Origin: Labia minor
Taxonomy: Eukaryota; Arthropoda; Insecta; Dermaptera; Spongiphoridae
Direction of reading: 5' to 3'
Length of the DNA: 64,000 bases
Assembly: GCA_963082975.1 (NCBI GenBank)
Contig: OY720348.1
Span: 61,653,719 to 61,717,718 of the forward strand
The notes under the pieces were generated by a model. It did no database searches. It was given only the letters and a program-made list of their open reading frames with translations, and was not told the origin of the DNA. Positions 35,966-47,000 of this stretch are shown here, piece after piece (the stretch's first letter is position 1; the number at the start of each line of letters is the position of its first letter). A program made the position numbers and the translations under genes.

Positions 35966-37111
35966 TTTTCGCGAACGTAATATTTTACGTAAACTTTTCT
36001 AAGTTTTATCGCGAACGGTGTTAAAACTTCAACATCTTGCTTCAATCTCCGATCAACTGACGGCGTCTGATCATCGTCTTCAGCTATCAAGAAGCAGGAG
36101 AAGTCACCGCGAGCTTACGAGCCTACCACGACTACACGACACTGAGGAAAGCGACGTCCACTGCCTTAACGAGGAGCGGTTCAAGCAAATAATCCCAGGT
36201 CACCTATAAATACTAGGAGCGGTTATCATCTCTCCGAAGGGCGCAGTCATCAAGGAAGGAAAAGAAGAAGAAAAAACGTGAGCCATATAAACAATCATAC
36301 ACCAAAATTAATTAAGCCTAAATTTAAATAAATAAAATCAAAATTATAAATAAAATTTTAACAATTAAATAATTTTTTTAATTAATTAAAATAAAAAAAT
36401 ATAATAATAAATTGCCAATTAAATATAATAATTAAATAAAGAAAATAATAATTAGATAAAGAAAATAATAATTAAATAAAGAAAAATAATAATTAAATAA
36501 AGAAAAATAATAATTAAATAAAGAAAAATAATAATTAAATAAAGAAAATAATAATTAAATAATGAAAAATAAATAAATGATATTAAACTAAATAATTAAT
36601 TAAAATAAAATAATAAAAGAGAATTGATTGAAATAATTAAACGATAATAAATAATCTTTGAATAGTTAGTTAATAATAAATCTGAGAAGGAGCGGTCATT
36701 TTTACGCAGCTGTATCTCAGGAATATAACGTAATTAACAATAATAAAGATACTCCGAGGAAGTTTGATCCATTAATGCGACTAAACCTCGTGAAAAAGTT
36801 AAGAATAAAATAAAGAAATAAAAAAAAAAAAAATTAAATAATTGATTGAAGTGTATAAATAATAATTGAATAATTAATTAAAATAACAGTGAATAACTAA
36901 TTAAATAAAAGAAATAATAATTAATTAAAAATTAAAATTAAATAAAATAATTTAAAATATAAAAATAAATAAAAATTAAAATTGAATCATTAATAAAAAT
37001 AAATATAAAAAATAATAAATAGCTAAATAATTAATAATAATAAACAAACAATTAAAATAAAATAAAATAATTAAAAATTATAGTAAAAATAAAATAATCT
37101 AATTTTCAAAA
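35966..37111 (+). other. Leader of element A
   Basis: The first ~290 bp (TTCGCGAACG, TCTTCAGCTATCAAGAAGCA, CTACACGACACTGAGGAAAG) are homologous to the leader of element B. From about 36300 to 37110 the sequence is almost pure A/T, with ~20-bp tandem units of the type GAAAAATAATAATTAAATAA repeated about eight times (36430-36570). The 63-codon open stretch at 36018-36209 lies in the B-homologous part and is not supported as a gene. A packaging signal would be expected here but cannot be identified. Confidence 0.6.
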
Positions 37112-39358
37112 ATGAATGTAAGTGATTTATTAAATTGTATCCCCACTTTCACGGGCGACTCAAATAAATTGGAAAGGTTCATCAGTACAGTTGATGCGGT
37201 TTACAGAGGTATCTCTCACGACCACCATCAATTCCTCCTTTTGTTTGTTAGGAATAAAATTCAAGGCCAAGCCGACGAATTATTAACTCACGTTAGTCTG
37301 ACCATTTGGGAAGATCTGAGAAAAGTGCTTAATGACTTATTTTTAGAAACAAAAGATGAGAGCACCCTCCGCCGCGAACTTTATGACATGGAGAGGTCTC
37401 GAGCCAAAATTATAGATAGGTATAAAAAAATTCAGGAGCTTATCGGAAAATTCGCAGCGCGCATCAACGCGTCAAATGAAACCTCCAGTGGCAAGGATGT
37501 GGCCAAAAGGCATTTCGAAACGGATGCTGTTAACATTTTCGTTAGGTCTCTCCCGGAGCCAGAAAGATCGCAAATTATAGCGCAAAGTTTCAAAACAATC
37601 AATGAAGTTTTTAGTTACTTATCGAATAAAACCAGTCTATTAAGTAGGGAGAACAATGTCAATAATTACAATTCCAATGGACAGCAGAGGCCTAGACAAT
37701 TCGCCCCCAGGAGTCACTCCTATCATAATAATTATTATCAAAATTACCACCCCCCTCCCCGCCACCACAATTCACAAGGCTTCTTTAACCAATTCAACTC
37801 ACCAAATTTTAACCAACCCCCCCAATTTAGAAACAATGGAAATCGCCAACATAACCCTCACCACAGCCACCCCCCCTGGTTCGGCAACCAACAACAAAAT
37901 TTTTATCCCCCTTCCACCCCTATGACTATTCAAACGACTAGATCAAGAAACGCTCGTTCTGACCGATCTAGAATGAACATTCATGAATTTAACAACATTA
38001 GGGACGAACAGAATAATTTTTTAGATATAAAAACCCAAATTAATAGCGAGAATTTAAAAAAAGAAAGTGTAAATTTAATTAATCAAAAAATTGATAATAT
38101 AATTCCTATTCAAATAGAAAATAATTCGATTAAACTAGAAAAATTACAACGAGATGAAAGAAATAAAATTAATATTAACTCAAAAGATAAAGATCTAGAA
38201 ATTATTAATCCAAGTGAAATAAAAAATGAATCAACAGAGATCTTGTTAATATTAAACAACGAAGAGGAGTCTATTATAAACATACCTAGTAGACATGGTA
38301 AAGAAAATGATTCTAAAAAATTATATGACAATGATTTATCTTTACAAGTGCAATTGGAAGATGTAGGACTGGAAAATAATTCTTTGAATGAAAATTTAAA
38401 TGAAATGGAATTGTTTCTAAAATCTAAAGACGATGAATTAAAACTTAAATCAGAGATTTCCAATGAAGAGAAAAAATTATTAGAAGAGAAATTGAATAAT
38501 GAAATGAAAACCTCCAATAAATTAAGGGATGATTTACAAAATAATTTATGTTTATTAGAAGAACGGAAAAAAGAAATTGATAATTTAAATACCAAAATAA
38601 ATAAAATAAAAAAAGAAATAATTATTACTAAATCCTCCGATTATGATAAAGAAAAACAATTAGTTTCTTTAATTGATGATTTAGAAAATTCTAAAAGAAA
38701 AAATTCACAAATATGTTCTCAATTAACAGCAAAAGAAACAGACTTAAAAGATTTAAATGATAAAATCGGCATTTTACAAAAATATAAAAAAGTCGAAGAT
38801 GGGCAGCAAGCAATAAATAATACCCATCAAAGAACAATCGACATGATACCCTTCGAAGTTTTATTAGAAGTTAAAATGAAAAACGAAAAAGATATGCATA
38901 TGCGTGAATTAATAGAAAAGGAATTGATAAAACAATTCGATAACGAGAGAGAAGAATTAAGAAAAAGTAGGAAAGAGCAAATATTAAAATTTCATGAAGA
39001 AATTCGAATATATAATTGGAAAAGATATCGAAAGGCTACCAAATACAAACAATTTGGATCTGATATAATAATTAAACAGAAATATTTAGGTCCTTATCGG
39101 GTTATTAATAAATTTATAAATGATAGATATCAAGTAGAAGTGTCAGGTAAGGAGCAGGGACCACAAACAACCTATACAGGAGCCGAGTATATGAAACCCT
39201 TTCCCTTTCCCTTAACTTTATTATTATTATTGAAGATGTATTTAAATATAATTTTGAGGACAAAATTTTATTTGACAGTACAGGATCTGATTAATCAAAT
39301 CTCCCAGATGTCACTTTATATAAATTCCTTACCTCCTCGATTTGCTCAAACTATATAA
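37112..39358 (+). CDS. Gag fused to integrase C-terminal tail (element A ORF1)
   Basis: 748 codons, ATG to stop. Residues ~1-185 resemble the Gag of Ty3/gypsy errantiviruses: LLNCIPTFTGDSNKLERFIS, KIQGQADELLTHVSLTIW and a helical stretch to SNKTSLL, giving the capsid-like part. Residues ~186-270 are Asn/Pro/His/Gln-rich with YQNYHPPPRHHNSQG, a probable RNA-binding region without a zinc knuckle. Residues ~400-560 are strongly coiled-coil (EKKLLEEKLNNEMKTSNKLR). Residues ~615-715 are the tail of Pol: YNWKRYRKATKYKQFG, LGPYRVINKFINDRYQVEV (residues ~659-677) and TTYTGAEYMKPF, the GPY/F module at the end of errantivirus integrase. Everything from protease to integrase core is missing, yet the frame is open across the junction. 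Function unknown; it could assemble particles with a helper. Confidence 0.85.
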   Translation: MNVSDLLNCIPTFTGDSNKLERFISTVDAVYRGISHDHHQFLLLFVRNKIQGQADELLTHVSLTIWEDLRKVLNDLFLETKDESTLRRELYDMERSRAKIIDRYKKIQELIGKFAARINASNETSSGKDVAKRHFETDAVNIFVRSLPEPERSQIIAQSFKTINEVFSYLSNKTSLLSRENNVNNYNSNGQQRPRQFAPRSHSYHNNYYQNYHPPPRHHNSQGFFNQFNSPNFNQPPQFRNNGNRQHNPHHSHPPWFGNQQQNFYPPSTPMTIQTTRSRNARSDRSRMNIHEFNNIRDEQNNFLDIKTQINSENLKKESVNLINQKIDNIIPIQIENNSIKLEKLQRDERNKININSKDKDLEIINPSEIKNESTEILLILNNEEESIINIPSRHGKENDSKKLYDNDLSLQVQLEDVGLENNSLNENLNEMELFLKSKDDELKLKSEISNEEKKLLEEKLNNEMKTSNKLRDDLQNNLCLLEERKKEIDNLNTKINKIKKEIIITKSSDYDKEKQLVSLIDDLENSKRKNSQICSQLTAKETDLKDLNDKIGILQKYKKVEDGQQAINNTHQRTIDMIPFEVLLEVKMKNEKDMHMRELIEKELIKQFDNEREELRKSRKEQILKFHEEIRIYNWKRYRKATKYKQFGSDIIIKQKYLGPYRVINKFINDRYQVEVSGKEQGPQTTYTGAEYMKPFPFPLTLLLLLKMYLNIILRTKFYLTVQDLINQISQMSLYINSLPPRFAQTI

Positions 39359-39375
39359 AATTAATATTGAAATTA

Positions 39376-40272
39376 ATGATTTTTTGGGAGGCAGCTAAAT
39401 TCATCAGACCTTTCTGTAAAGTCCATAATGACATTATTGACATTGTCCTCGAAATACCGAACTATAGCGAGAAAGAATCTAATATAATTCAAATCACCCC
39501 CATACCTAGATACCAAGAAGGGCAACTCGTACTACTAAATGAACCGTTCCAATATATTGTAGCAGATAACTTAGACTTAAAGAAAATAACTAATTGTATA
39601 ATTAATAATAATAATAAATACTATTGTAAGGTTAGCCATGAGAAGGCAAGCAATTGTACAAGAAACTTAGTTATTGATAATAACAGCAAAAATTGTAAAT
39701 CTCACCCCCTAAAACATTTCCCACAGTTTTTAGTGATCCCTAACAGTGAAGTGGTAATCATAAATGTAATAGATAATAATAATGTAAAAATTAATTGTAA
39801 AAGTGTCAATACAACATTGTCAAGAGGATTGTATAAAATTGTAAATAATGAATGTATAATTAACAATAGAAAGATTCACACGATTTACAGGTCCAATACG
39901 GAAATTTCCATTCTCAATTTAAGTTTAAATATTAGGAAAATAGACACAAGCAAAGAAATCACTATGCATAGTATTAAAGAAATTAAGATAGATAGCCCCA
40001 GGCTAAAAGAAATTGAGGAAATTGGATCAGTAATTCACGAAAACAAAACCACATTGTTAATTATTACAATCATTATATTAGTATTAATTATAGTGACAAT
40101 ATTTGTAGTAGCATTTAAGAAACGCTTATTTGTAAGAAAAAACAGTCTCGTTGGAAATAGCAGGGTTCGATTCATATCAAGCAAAGAGACATGTAAAGAA
40201 AAAAACAGTTTAAATGAAAATAATAAAATTCAATTCATACCATCCAACGAAACATGTGGATGTATTCACTGA
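39376..40272 (+). CDS. Env-like membrane-proximal fragment (element A ORF2)
   Basis: About 298 codons from the first ATG (39376), 17 bp after ORF1 ends and in another frame; the frame is also open from 39367. It resembles the C-terminal half of the F-type Env of insect errantiviruses: an IDIVLEIPNYSEKESN segment, YQEGQLVLLNEPFQYIV, several Cys residues in a Asn-rich ectodomain, and one transmembrane helix (~residues 226-247, LLIITIIILVLIIVTIFVVA) followed by a basic cytoplasmic tail. No signal peptide, furin-type cleavage site or fusion peptide is present, so it lacks the entry-active part. Expression in the parent family is by splicing; no obvious acceptor was assigned here. Assignment is by layout and motif resemblance. 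Confidence 0.7.
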   Translation: MIFWEAAKFIRPFCKVHNDIIDIVLEIPNYSEKESNIIQITPIPRYQEGQLVLLNEPFQYIVADNLDLKKITNCIINNNNKYYCKVSHEKASNCTRNLVIDNNSKNCKSHPLKHFPQFLVIPNSEVVIINVIDNNNVKINCKSVNTTLSRGLYKIVNNECIINNRKIHTIYRSNTEISILNLSLNIRKIDTSKEITMHSIKEIKIDSPRLKEIEEIGSVIHENKTTLLIITIIILVLIIVTIFVVAFKKRLFVRKNSLVGNSRVRFISSKETCKEKNSLNENNKIQFIPSNETCGCIH

Positions 40273-40320
40273 AGGTGGACAGATTAACTTCGCCCGCTAA
40301 AATTTGTTGGACAAATTTCC

Positions 40321-40334
40321 TTAGAGGGTGGAGG
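40321..40334 (+). other. Polypurine tract of element A
   Basis: TTAGAGGGTGGAGG ends exactly at the start of the 3' LTR, the expected primer site for plus-strand synthesis. The same motif, AGGGGGTGGAGA, serves element B. Confidence 0.8.
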
Positions 40335-41038
40335 TGTCATGTTCCCACGGCTACTTGTGCTCACATAACTAGAATAAGTTATTATAGGGATTGACAGGGT
40401 CCACTATCTGTCAATCAACTTCGTAATTTAGTGTATTCTGACCCGACCTAACATCTGGTCAAAGGATGGTCCATCCTAACCCTTTCTTTAGATTTAAGTT
40501 ATTATAGGGATTGACAGGGTCCACTATCTGTCAATCAACTTCGTAATTTAGTGTATTCTGACCCGACCTAACATCTGGTCAAAGAATGGTCCATCCTAAC
40601 CCTTTCTTTAGATTTAAGTTATTATAGGGATGAACAAAGCCCAAGAAATGTCAACCCACCTAATTAATTTAATATCTGCTAGCAATTAACGTCATGACCA
40701 AGAGACGGCTAAGTGTCGTCCAGATGAATGTCTTAAATCACCCACCTAGACACTTTCTTCCCACAGCCCCTTCTACGAACCTCCATGTGTCCCCTCAGCT
40801 CCCCCGCCCCCTAGTCAAGTAATATATATATATGGAGAGCAGAAATTGCAGACGATTCAATTGCTAGTCTTTAGTTCTTAGTTTTAGTTTTAAGAAACTC
40901 AACACACACCTTTTCGGCCTTGTATGATTTTGTAACAAGTTCACAAATAAAACTTCTATTTCCTTCTTTATAAAAATTCGCCTTTTATTGTTACCTTTTA
41001 ACTACCTACTATCCTAGTAGGAAGGTAAGTACATAACT
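40335..41038 (+). repeat. 3' LTR of element A
   Basis: 704 bp. By eye it is base-for-base the same as 35249-35952, including the single mismatch between its two 120-bp tandem copies. Identical LTRs imply insertion too recently for mutations to have accumulated. Confidence 0.9.
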
Positions 41039-41042
41039 AGCA

Positions 41043-41510
41043 AATCATCCCGGGTCATCTACAAATACTAGGATAATACTTATCCGAAGGGCGCAGTCAA
41101 CAAGAAAGAAGAAAGAAAAATCGTGAGCTATACAAACAGTCATACCATAAATTTAACATAAAAATATAATAAATAAATTTTAAAATAAAATACCTTAACA
41201 ATTAAATAAATTTTCTAACATAAAAAAAAAAATATATAAATCAATATTAAAATAAATATTTTAACAATTAAACAAAATTTCTAACATAAATTAAAATAAA
41301 TAAAATTTTATGAAAAATAAATAAATAAATTAATTAAAATAAAAAAATAAAATAATAAAATGAATTAAAATTAATAATAATAAAATAATAATAATTAAAA
41401 TAAAATAAAATAATCGAAATAAAATAATAATAATCAAAATAAAATAATAATAATCAACGTAAAATAATAATAATAAAATTAAATAATACAATAAATAAAG
41501 TAATTGAAAA
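41043..41510 (+). other. Leader of element B, 3' part (after nested A)
   Basis: Almost pure A/T, rich in AAAATAATAATAATC-like units near 41390-41480. In copy 2 the uninterrupted equivalent is 48327-48810. No ORF. Confidence 0.6.
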
Positions 41511-43196
41511 ATGAAATTAATGATGAAAATGAATACAGATCATTTGTTACAATGTATTCCTATCTTTAAGGGCGAGTCAAACGTACTCCAAAGATTTATT
41601 AATACGGTTGATAAAATATATAGTACATTTCCTTATGACCAGCACGAATTTTTCCTCAGGTACGTTAGAGACAAAATTCAGGGCAGTGCCAATGAAATGC
41701 TGACCCACGTAAGTCTAACCACCTGGGAGAATTTGAGAAGGGATCTTAGGGACATATTTCGCGAAACAAAAAGCGAGAGTAATCTCTACGATTCAAATTA
41801 CAATAGACAATTCATTCCCAGAAATCGCTCTCATTCTAATAATTATCAAAATTACCACCCCCCTCCCCGCTACCACAATTCGGCGGATTATAAAAAACAA
41901 AAAACTAATGATTGGCTAAATGAACCAGATATGATTAAAAAATTTGCCTCTTTTGAAAATAAATCAACAATATTAAATTCAAACAATTATAAGAAAAATA
42001 AAATTGATAATGGACAATTCCTTGACCAGAACAAATTAAATTTTGAATATAATATTGAAGTTAAAAAAGAACCAAGTGATATTAATGAAAAAAATACAAT
42101 AAACAATCATAATTTATCTTCAATTGATATAACTTTACCAATGAATAAATTAATACAAGAAAAATCAATTTTAAAATCATTACATTCTTCTAATTTATTA
42201 CCAAATAATAGAATATCAGAAAATATTTTGCCCTCTAAACATATTAATGATAAAAATATCAACAATGATGAAACAATGAATTCAAATAAAGAATTTTTAT
42301 ATAAATGTTCTAAAGAACAAAGTATAAAACCTCATGCAGAATTAATCAATTTAGAAGATCCACCTCAAATTACAGAAACCAAGAAATTAATTAAAAAGGA
42401 ATTGGAAGAAAATTCCTTACACAATAATATGGATAATTCTCTCTCAGAAAAATCTCAAATCTCACTCTATTCTTCACCTCCACCCTCCCCACCTATTCAA
42501 TTCAATGCTCTTGAGAAAATTGCTCAATCATATGATGCGGATACACCTGTGTTATCTCCTTGTGAAGATAATTCTATTGATACGTTACCTTGTCCAGAAC
42601 TTATAAGAGAAAAGACTCCTGAATTCGATCATTATCCTCCAAAGAACACTCCATCTCCAACACCCCCTCCATTAACTCCAAATGAACGTGAATATATAGA
42701 AATAAATAAGATCAATCTTGACCAAACAATTTCAAAACCAGAAGAAATTAATCTAAGATTTATAGAAAATAAAAAGCGATCTCATGAATCTACGTTTAAC
42801 GAAATTAATAAACATAATTCTCCGTCATCCCCTAATACAGTTTCTAATTTCCCAACATTAATTCAAAATGAAATTAAAATTGATAATATTGATCAAAGTA
42901 TAAATAATGTGAATAATATTAGTTCGAGACATTCAAAGGAAGGCACCCGTCCCAAGTTTTTTTATAGAAATCAATTAGTAGTTGTTTGTAAAATTAAATA
43001 TCATATTGTATTAGTAAACTATATTAGATCATGGCAAATAGCCCCGTCACTTTCTCCACACATTAATAAAATAAGGAGAAAGATATCAATGAAATGGAAA
43101 TATCATTTAAAACGGGTGTGGACAAAGTTTAAATTTAAATTGTATAAGTTTTTTATTTTTTTTCGCATATTATTATATAAGTTTTTTTCCTATTAA
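41511..43196 (+). CDS. Gag-derived protein of element B, copy 1
   Basis: 561 codons, ATG to stop, identical to copy 2 (48811-50496). Residues ~8-90 align with the Gag of element A (LLQCIPIFKGESNVLQRFIN, KIQGSANEMLTHVSLTTW). Then ~100 residues of the A capsid region (A residues ~86-187) are missing, and the sequence jumps to NRQFIPRNRSHSNNYQNYHP, the Asn/Pro-rich tail shared with A. Residues ~120-450 are low-complexity Asn/Ser/Lys/Pro-rich with PPPSPPIQF and TPSPTPPPLTPNE. The end (~465-561) has SSRHSKEGTRPKFFYRNQLV and then a very basic, hydrophobic stretch ending FRILLYKFFSY. No polymerase domain or zinc knuckle is visible. Intactness in both copies reflects recent duplication more than selection. 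Confidence 0.8.
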   Translation: MKLMMKMNTDHLLQCIPIFKGESNVLQRFINTVDKIYSTFPYDQHEFFLRYVRDKIQGSANEMLTHVSLTTWENLRRDLRDIFRETKSESNLYDSNYNRQFIPRNRSHSNNYQNYHPPPRYHNSADYKKQKTNDWLNEPDMIKKFASFENKSTILNSNNYKKNKIDNGQFLDQNKLNFEYNIEVKKEPSDINEKNTINNHNLSSIDITLPMNKLIQEKSILKSLHSSNLLPNNRISENILPSKHINDKNINNDETMNSNKEFLYKCSKEQSIKPHAELINLEDPPQITETKKLIKKELEENSLHNNMDNSLSEKSQISLYSSPPPSPPIQFNALEKIAQSYDADTPVLSPCEDNSIDTLPCPELIREKTPEFDHYPPKNTPSPTPPPLTPNEREYIEINKINLDQTISKPEEINLRFIENKKRSHESTFNEINKHNSPSSPNTVSNFPTLIQNEIKIDNIDQSINNVNNISSRHSKEGTRPKFFYRNQLVVVCKIKYHIVLVNYIRSWQIAPSLSPHINKIRRKISMKWKYHLKRVWTKFKFKLYKFFIFFRILLYKFFSY

Positions 43197-43448
43197 TTGA
43201 TGTTTTTGTTATTTTTGTTATGTGAAAAATGTGTTTGTGTTCAGTGCAGTGATATTAAATAATAATTTTTGTGGAAGATACTTAAGTGAAAACATTGTGT
43301 TTAATAATTATATATAAAAAAAAAACAAAATAGTGATTAAGTGAAAAACAATGAAAAATTAAATTCTTTAAAAAGGAATGTATAATTCTCCCTGCAAATG
43401 GACACATTAACTTCACCCACTAGACAATTTGTTACACAAATTTCCTTT

Positions 43449-43460
43449 AGGGGGTGGAGA
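43449..43460 (+). other. Polypurine tract of element B, copy 1
   Basis: AGGGGGTGGAGA directly before the 3' LTR; the same motif lies at 50748-50759 in copy 2. The 253 bp between ORF and tract are non-coding. Confidence 0.8.
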
Positions 43461-44001
43461 TATAATGTCAAGCTCCCACATGTGTCCATTACAATTAAGA
43501 ATAAGTAAGTTATGCTAGTCACGTTCACGCTTTCACATGTGAACGTTACAATTGAAAGATGGGTTTATGATTCGACATAGTTTACAATGTGTCAATCAAC
43601 CTCTTAAAATTAAGCATTTAGCAGGTAAAACACAAGGCAAGGCTCATTCAGTTGAAAATTGCAAGGGTGCACCTGTTAAATGAAATATTCTTTGTAGGAG
43701 AGGGCAGTGTGGTTTATTGTTTGAACACTCTTCATTTCATCCCTCACCCCTACCTTTCTCCTTCCCTTATTTCGGTGATATAAAAGAAAAAAAGCATGAC
43801 TAGCAACTAGAGATGTAATGACCAGATGTAAAAAGTGACGAGAGATATTTTAGACTAGACGGGAGTGTGTCCCTATGTATGATTGAATTTGTATCTTCAA
43901 ACTCATAATAAATTTCTTACTCTTTCTTAAATAAAATTGCCTTTTATTTCTTTACCATTTAATTACCCATTAAACCCGTGGGTAAGGTAAAATATATAAT
44001 T
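43461..44001 (+). repeat. 3' LTR of element B, copy 1
   Basis: 541 bp, same sequence as the 5' LTR as far as read. It is followed by the AAGA target duplication and unit 1 of the array. Confidence 0.9.
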
Positions 44002-47000
44002 AAGAAATATTCATATTTTGTTTATTCAACACGTATGATCATTTATATCCATGAGAAATCTGAAAAAAAAAATGGAAATATTAAAATATAATAATATGTT
44101 TAAAATTAATATAATATTTATATAAAGGAATCATACTATTAAATAATGAAAACAACTTATAATAATTGTTCAATGGTCATGGGTTGACAAACTCTTCAAC
44201 ATAATAGTTTTGTCCTAAAATCAATAATAAATGTGAAATAAACTATACGAAGAATAATTCACATTAGAATTATACTCACCAATTTTGATGGAACCAATAT
44301 AGTAAAATATTTTCATCGAAAACAAAAACGTTACATGAAACAAACAAAGAAAAAAAAAAAAAAAGAAACAAATTAGGTATATATTAACAATTACCATTAA
44401 AAGAATACAATTATTTCATAATAAATATAAAGAAAAGACTTACGTGGGGGTTTGTACCCCCAATCCATCCAATTGGTGATCTTGATATCATTCATTTTTA
44501 CTTTGATTATTTCATATATCTGTCCAAAGAAATGAATATTTGTATCGTGTATGCCATTCAACAAGTAGAACTAAAAATATAAGAAAATAATATATAATTA
44601 GTATCATAAAAAATATAAATATGCAAATAGGTAGAAATATATGTACTAAATATATAGTTTGTGTAAATCATCAATACATAATTAATTCTAGATCAAAATA
44701 TTTCTTTAAAAACTCATAATTTTTATCGAAATTTATTTTTATAGTACATAATATAATAAAATACTAATTGAAATTAAATTTAGAAAATATTTATTTGAAC
44801 ATAAATGTAAAATATAGTAGGTAAATAAAGAATTATTAATCCTAGAAATGAGATTCGAAATATTCAATGAAATATATAAAATTACTTCTAATAATTGAAA
44901 TATATATAATATATTATAATGTTTCTTTTTAAATTAATTAGTTGCTGAGATGTTAGAAAATTATTAATTGCTTACCACATACCAGATAATACAATTTTTT
45001 AGAAAGATTCATATTAAGATGATGCAACTATATTTTCCATTTTATTCACTGTAGATCTAAAAACAAAATAAAATTCAATAATTTAATAATATTTGGTAAC
45101 TATATGATAAATGATAAAGAATTTTATGGATTTTATGAAGCTCCCACCATTGAAAGTTGCTGGTTTACAGAATCCATTTAGACAAACATCCATCTAAAAA
45201 TTAAATAATTATTAATTATTAAAATAAATTATAATTTCTTGCATGAAATAAAAATAGATTTTCAACTCACCGTAGAGAAGACTCGCCGACATTGTGAAGA
45301 GATGCGATGAATCTCTGGCCCCACAGACCAACAACCCGTTTTTTCATTGATGCTCTTCAAAATATAAAAAGAAAAAGAAATTTTCATAAATTATTAGATA
45401 GTTGACTAAATATATATTATATATACGTATTAATATGAGACTCAAGAATGTATGTAATCTTTGCAATGAAAATACTAACCGTGGAGACTGCTTGGTTACG
45501 CAATGATGTCTTCCCTATTCAATTGATTCTATTCCAGACCCCAATTCTATGGCTCAGATGGCCATCTAACAATTTTTTCTATCTTCTATCTTCACGAGAC
45601 GCTCTCCTTGCTAGAAAAGATCGCGATCGCGGAAACGATGAAAAAAAAAAAAAAAAAAACATTCAAAAGCACTACCGAAACGCGCTTAGACTCAGTATGG
45701 TCTAACATGTATTCTATTTTTCGAGGGAATGCGACGTTTAGAAGAAGAAGAAGAAGAAAAAAAAAGGAAAAAGAAAATAGATTAAATTGGGGAGGTGTTT
45801 GTGAGTTTCTGTGGATCAGCTGAGAGTGGTTTTGATTTTTTGGATTATGTCTGAACACCACATTTGAGGCAACCTGTAAGAGAATACATCCTACCTAACC
45901 GGGGATTCGTGGGCCCTGCCATAATGGGCGGGTCACCCATGAAAGAAAGTTAACCCTGGCGATAAGGCAGTCAATACATCCTTCGGGATATTCCCATTAA
46001 GGAACATTGTTGTACTACCTTCTCAAATGTCTGATCGAGAACATAGAGCCACCTCATAACCAGTCTAAGAGATACACATAACTGTACACAAACCAGGGTA
46101 TTGTCATCAATAGACGACTTGGGAAACAATACATGCACAATACACATGCAATCATACCATATTTATGACACATATCCCACTCCACCCACTAAATGTCAAA
46201 TACTCTAAAAGGTGTTTTATTTAATAAAAATGGTAATAAAACACCTTTTCCTAATCTAGTAGGCTACTAAAATATTTATTACATTTTATATTATCTAAAA
46301 TTGAAATAAAAATTACTTTATTTAATTGAATAAAAAAATTAAAAAAATAATTTTTATTTCTTTTTAAATATTGAAATTTTATAACAAAAATTATATCAAT
46401 TTTGCCCTTATTAATTAAAATATAAAAAAAAACTAACTATTTGTGCCATAATAAATAAAGGTGTTGTATCCTCACATTTGGTGCGCTGTGATTCAGGTAG
46501 ATTGTAGAAACACATTTTTTCAAATTGAAGTGGAACCACATTATCGCCATGAACAATGATGTTGCATGTAAAAAAATTACAAAACCATACGTTAGATTGA
46601 TAAATTTAAATATATATCACTAATATTATTTTATAATAATATACTAGATAAATATAGATACTGACCTCGAAGTTTTAAATGGGTAGCCAACTCGCAGCCA
46701 GCCGATGGACGTACTCGATGTAGTACTATCTCATCCGCTTCTTTTCAGCCCTCTGAAAACAATTGCTCTCGTGAATGGGATACTTGTACTATTTAACTAA
46801 ATAATAAATATTTAAATATAACAAGTATTATTATAAATTTACACTACAATCACAATCTGGATTGTCCAGAATGATTAGAAATTGTAAAAGAAATATAATA
46901 TATATAAAGAATTCATAGTATAAAATAATAAAAACAACTTACAATAATTGATCGATGGTCATGGGTTGACAAACTCTTCCACATTATAGTCTTGTCCTAG

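Larger units (their letters stand above)
35249..41038 (+). mobile_element. LTR element A (5,790 bp), errantivirus-like, polymerase-deleted, nested in B
   Basis: Bounded by 704-bp LTRs (35249-35952; 40335-41038) that look identical, and by the 4-bp target duplication AGCA (35245-35248; 41039-41042) inside the leader of element B. Internal order: primer site, ~1.1 kb A/T-rich leader, a Gag/integrase-tail ORF (37112-39358), an env-like ORF (39376-40272) and a polypurine tract. An autonomous errantivirus is ~7-9 kb; this one lacks all of protease, reverse transcriptase, RNase H and the integrase core. Its leader and LTR 3' end are clearly related to those of B, so A and B are sister families. Confidence 0.93.
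34475..44001 (+). mobile_element. LTR element B, copy 1, interrupted by element A
   Basis: An errantivirus-like LTR element bounded by 541-bp LTRs (34475-35015 and 43461-44001) and a 4-bp target duplication, AAGA (34471-34474; 44002-44005). Excluding nested element A (35249-41038 plus its AGCA duplication), 3,733 bp remain, one base longer than copy 2. It has a tRNA-Ser-type primer site, a long A/T-rich leader, one Gag-derived ORF and a polypurine tract. There is no protease, reverse transcriptase, RNase H or integrase, so it depends on another element for mobility. Confidence 0.92.

Noticed and set aside
37656..37925. Second-frame 89-codon stretch inside element A ORF1
   Set aside because: Thr/Pro/Ile-rich shadow of the Asn/Pro-rich Gag tail in an overlapping frame.
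38110..38595. Minus-strand 161-codon open stretch inside element A ORF1
   Set aside because: A shadow of the low-complexity coiled-coil coding region on the other strand; composition is Ser/Phe/Leu repeats.
43337..43528. Minus-strand 63-codon stretch across the polypurine tract and LTR of element B (also 50636-50827)
   Set aside because: Antisense to functional non-coding signals of the element, with no domain.
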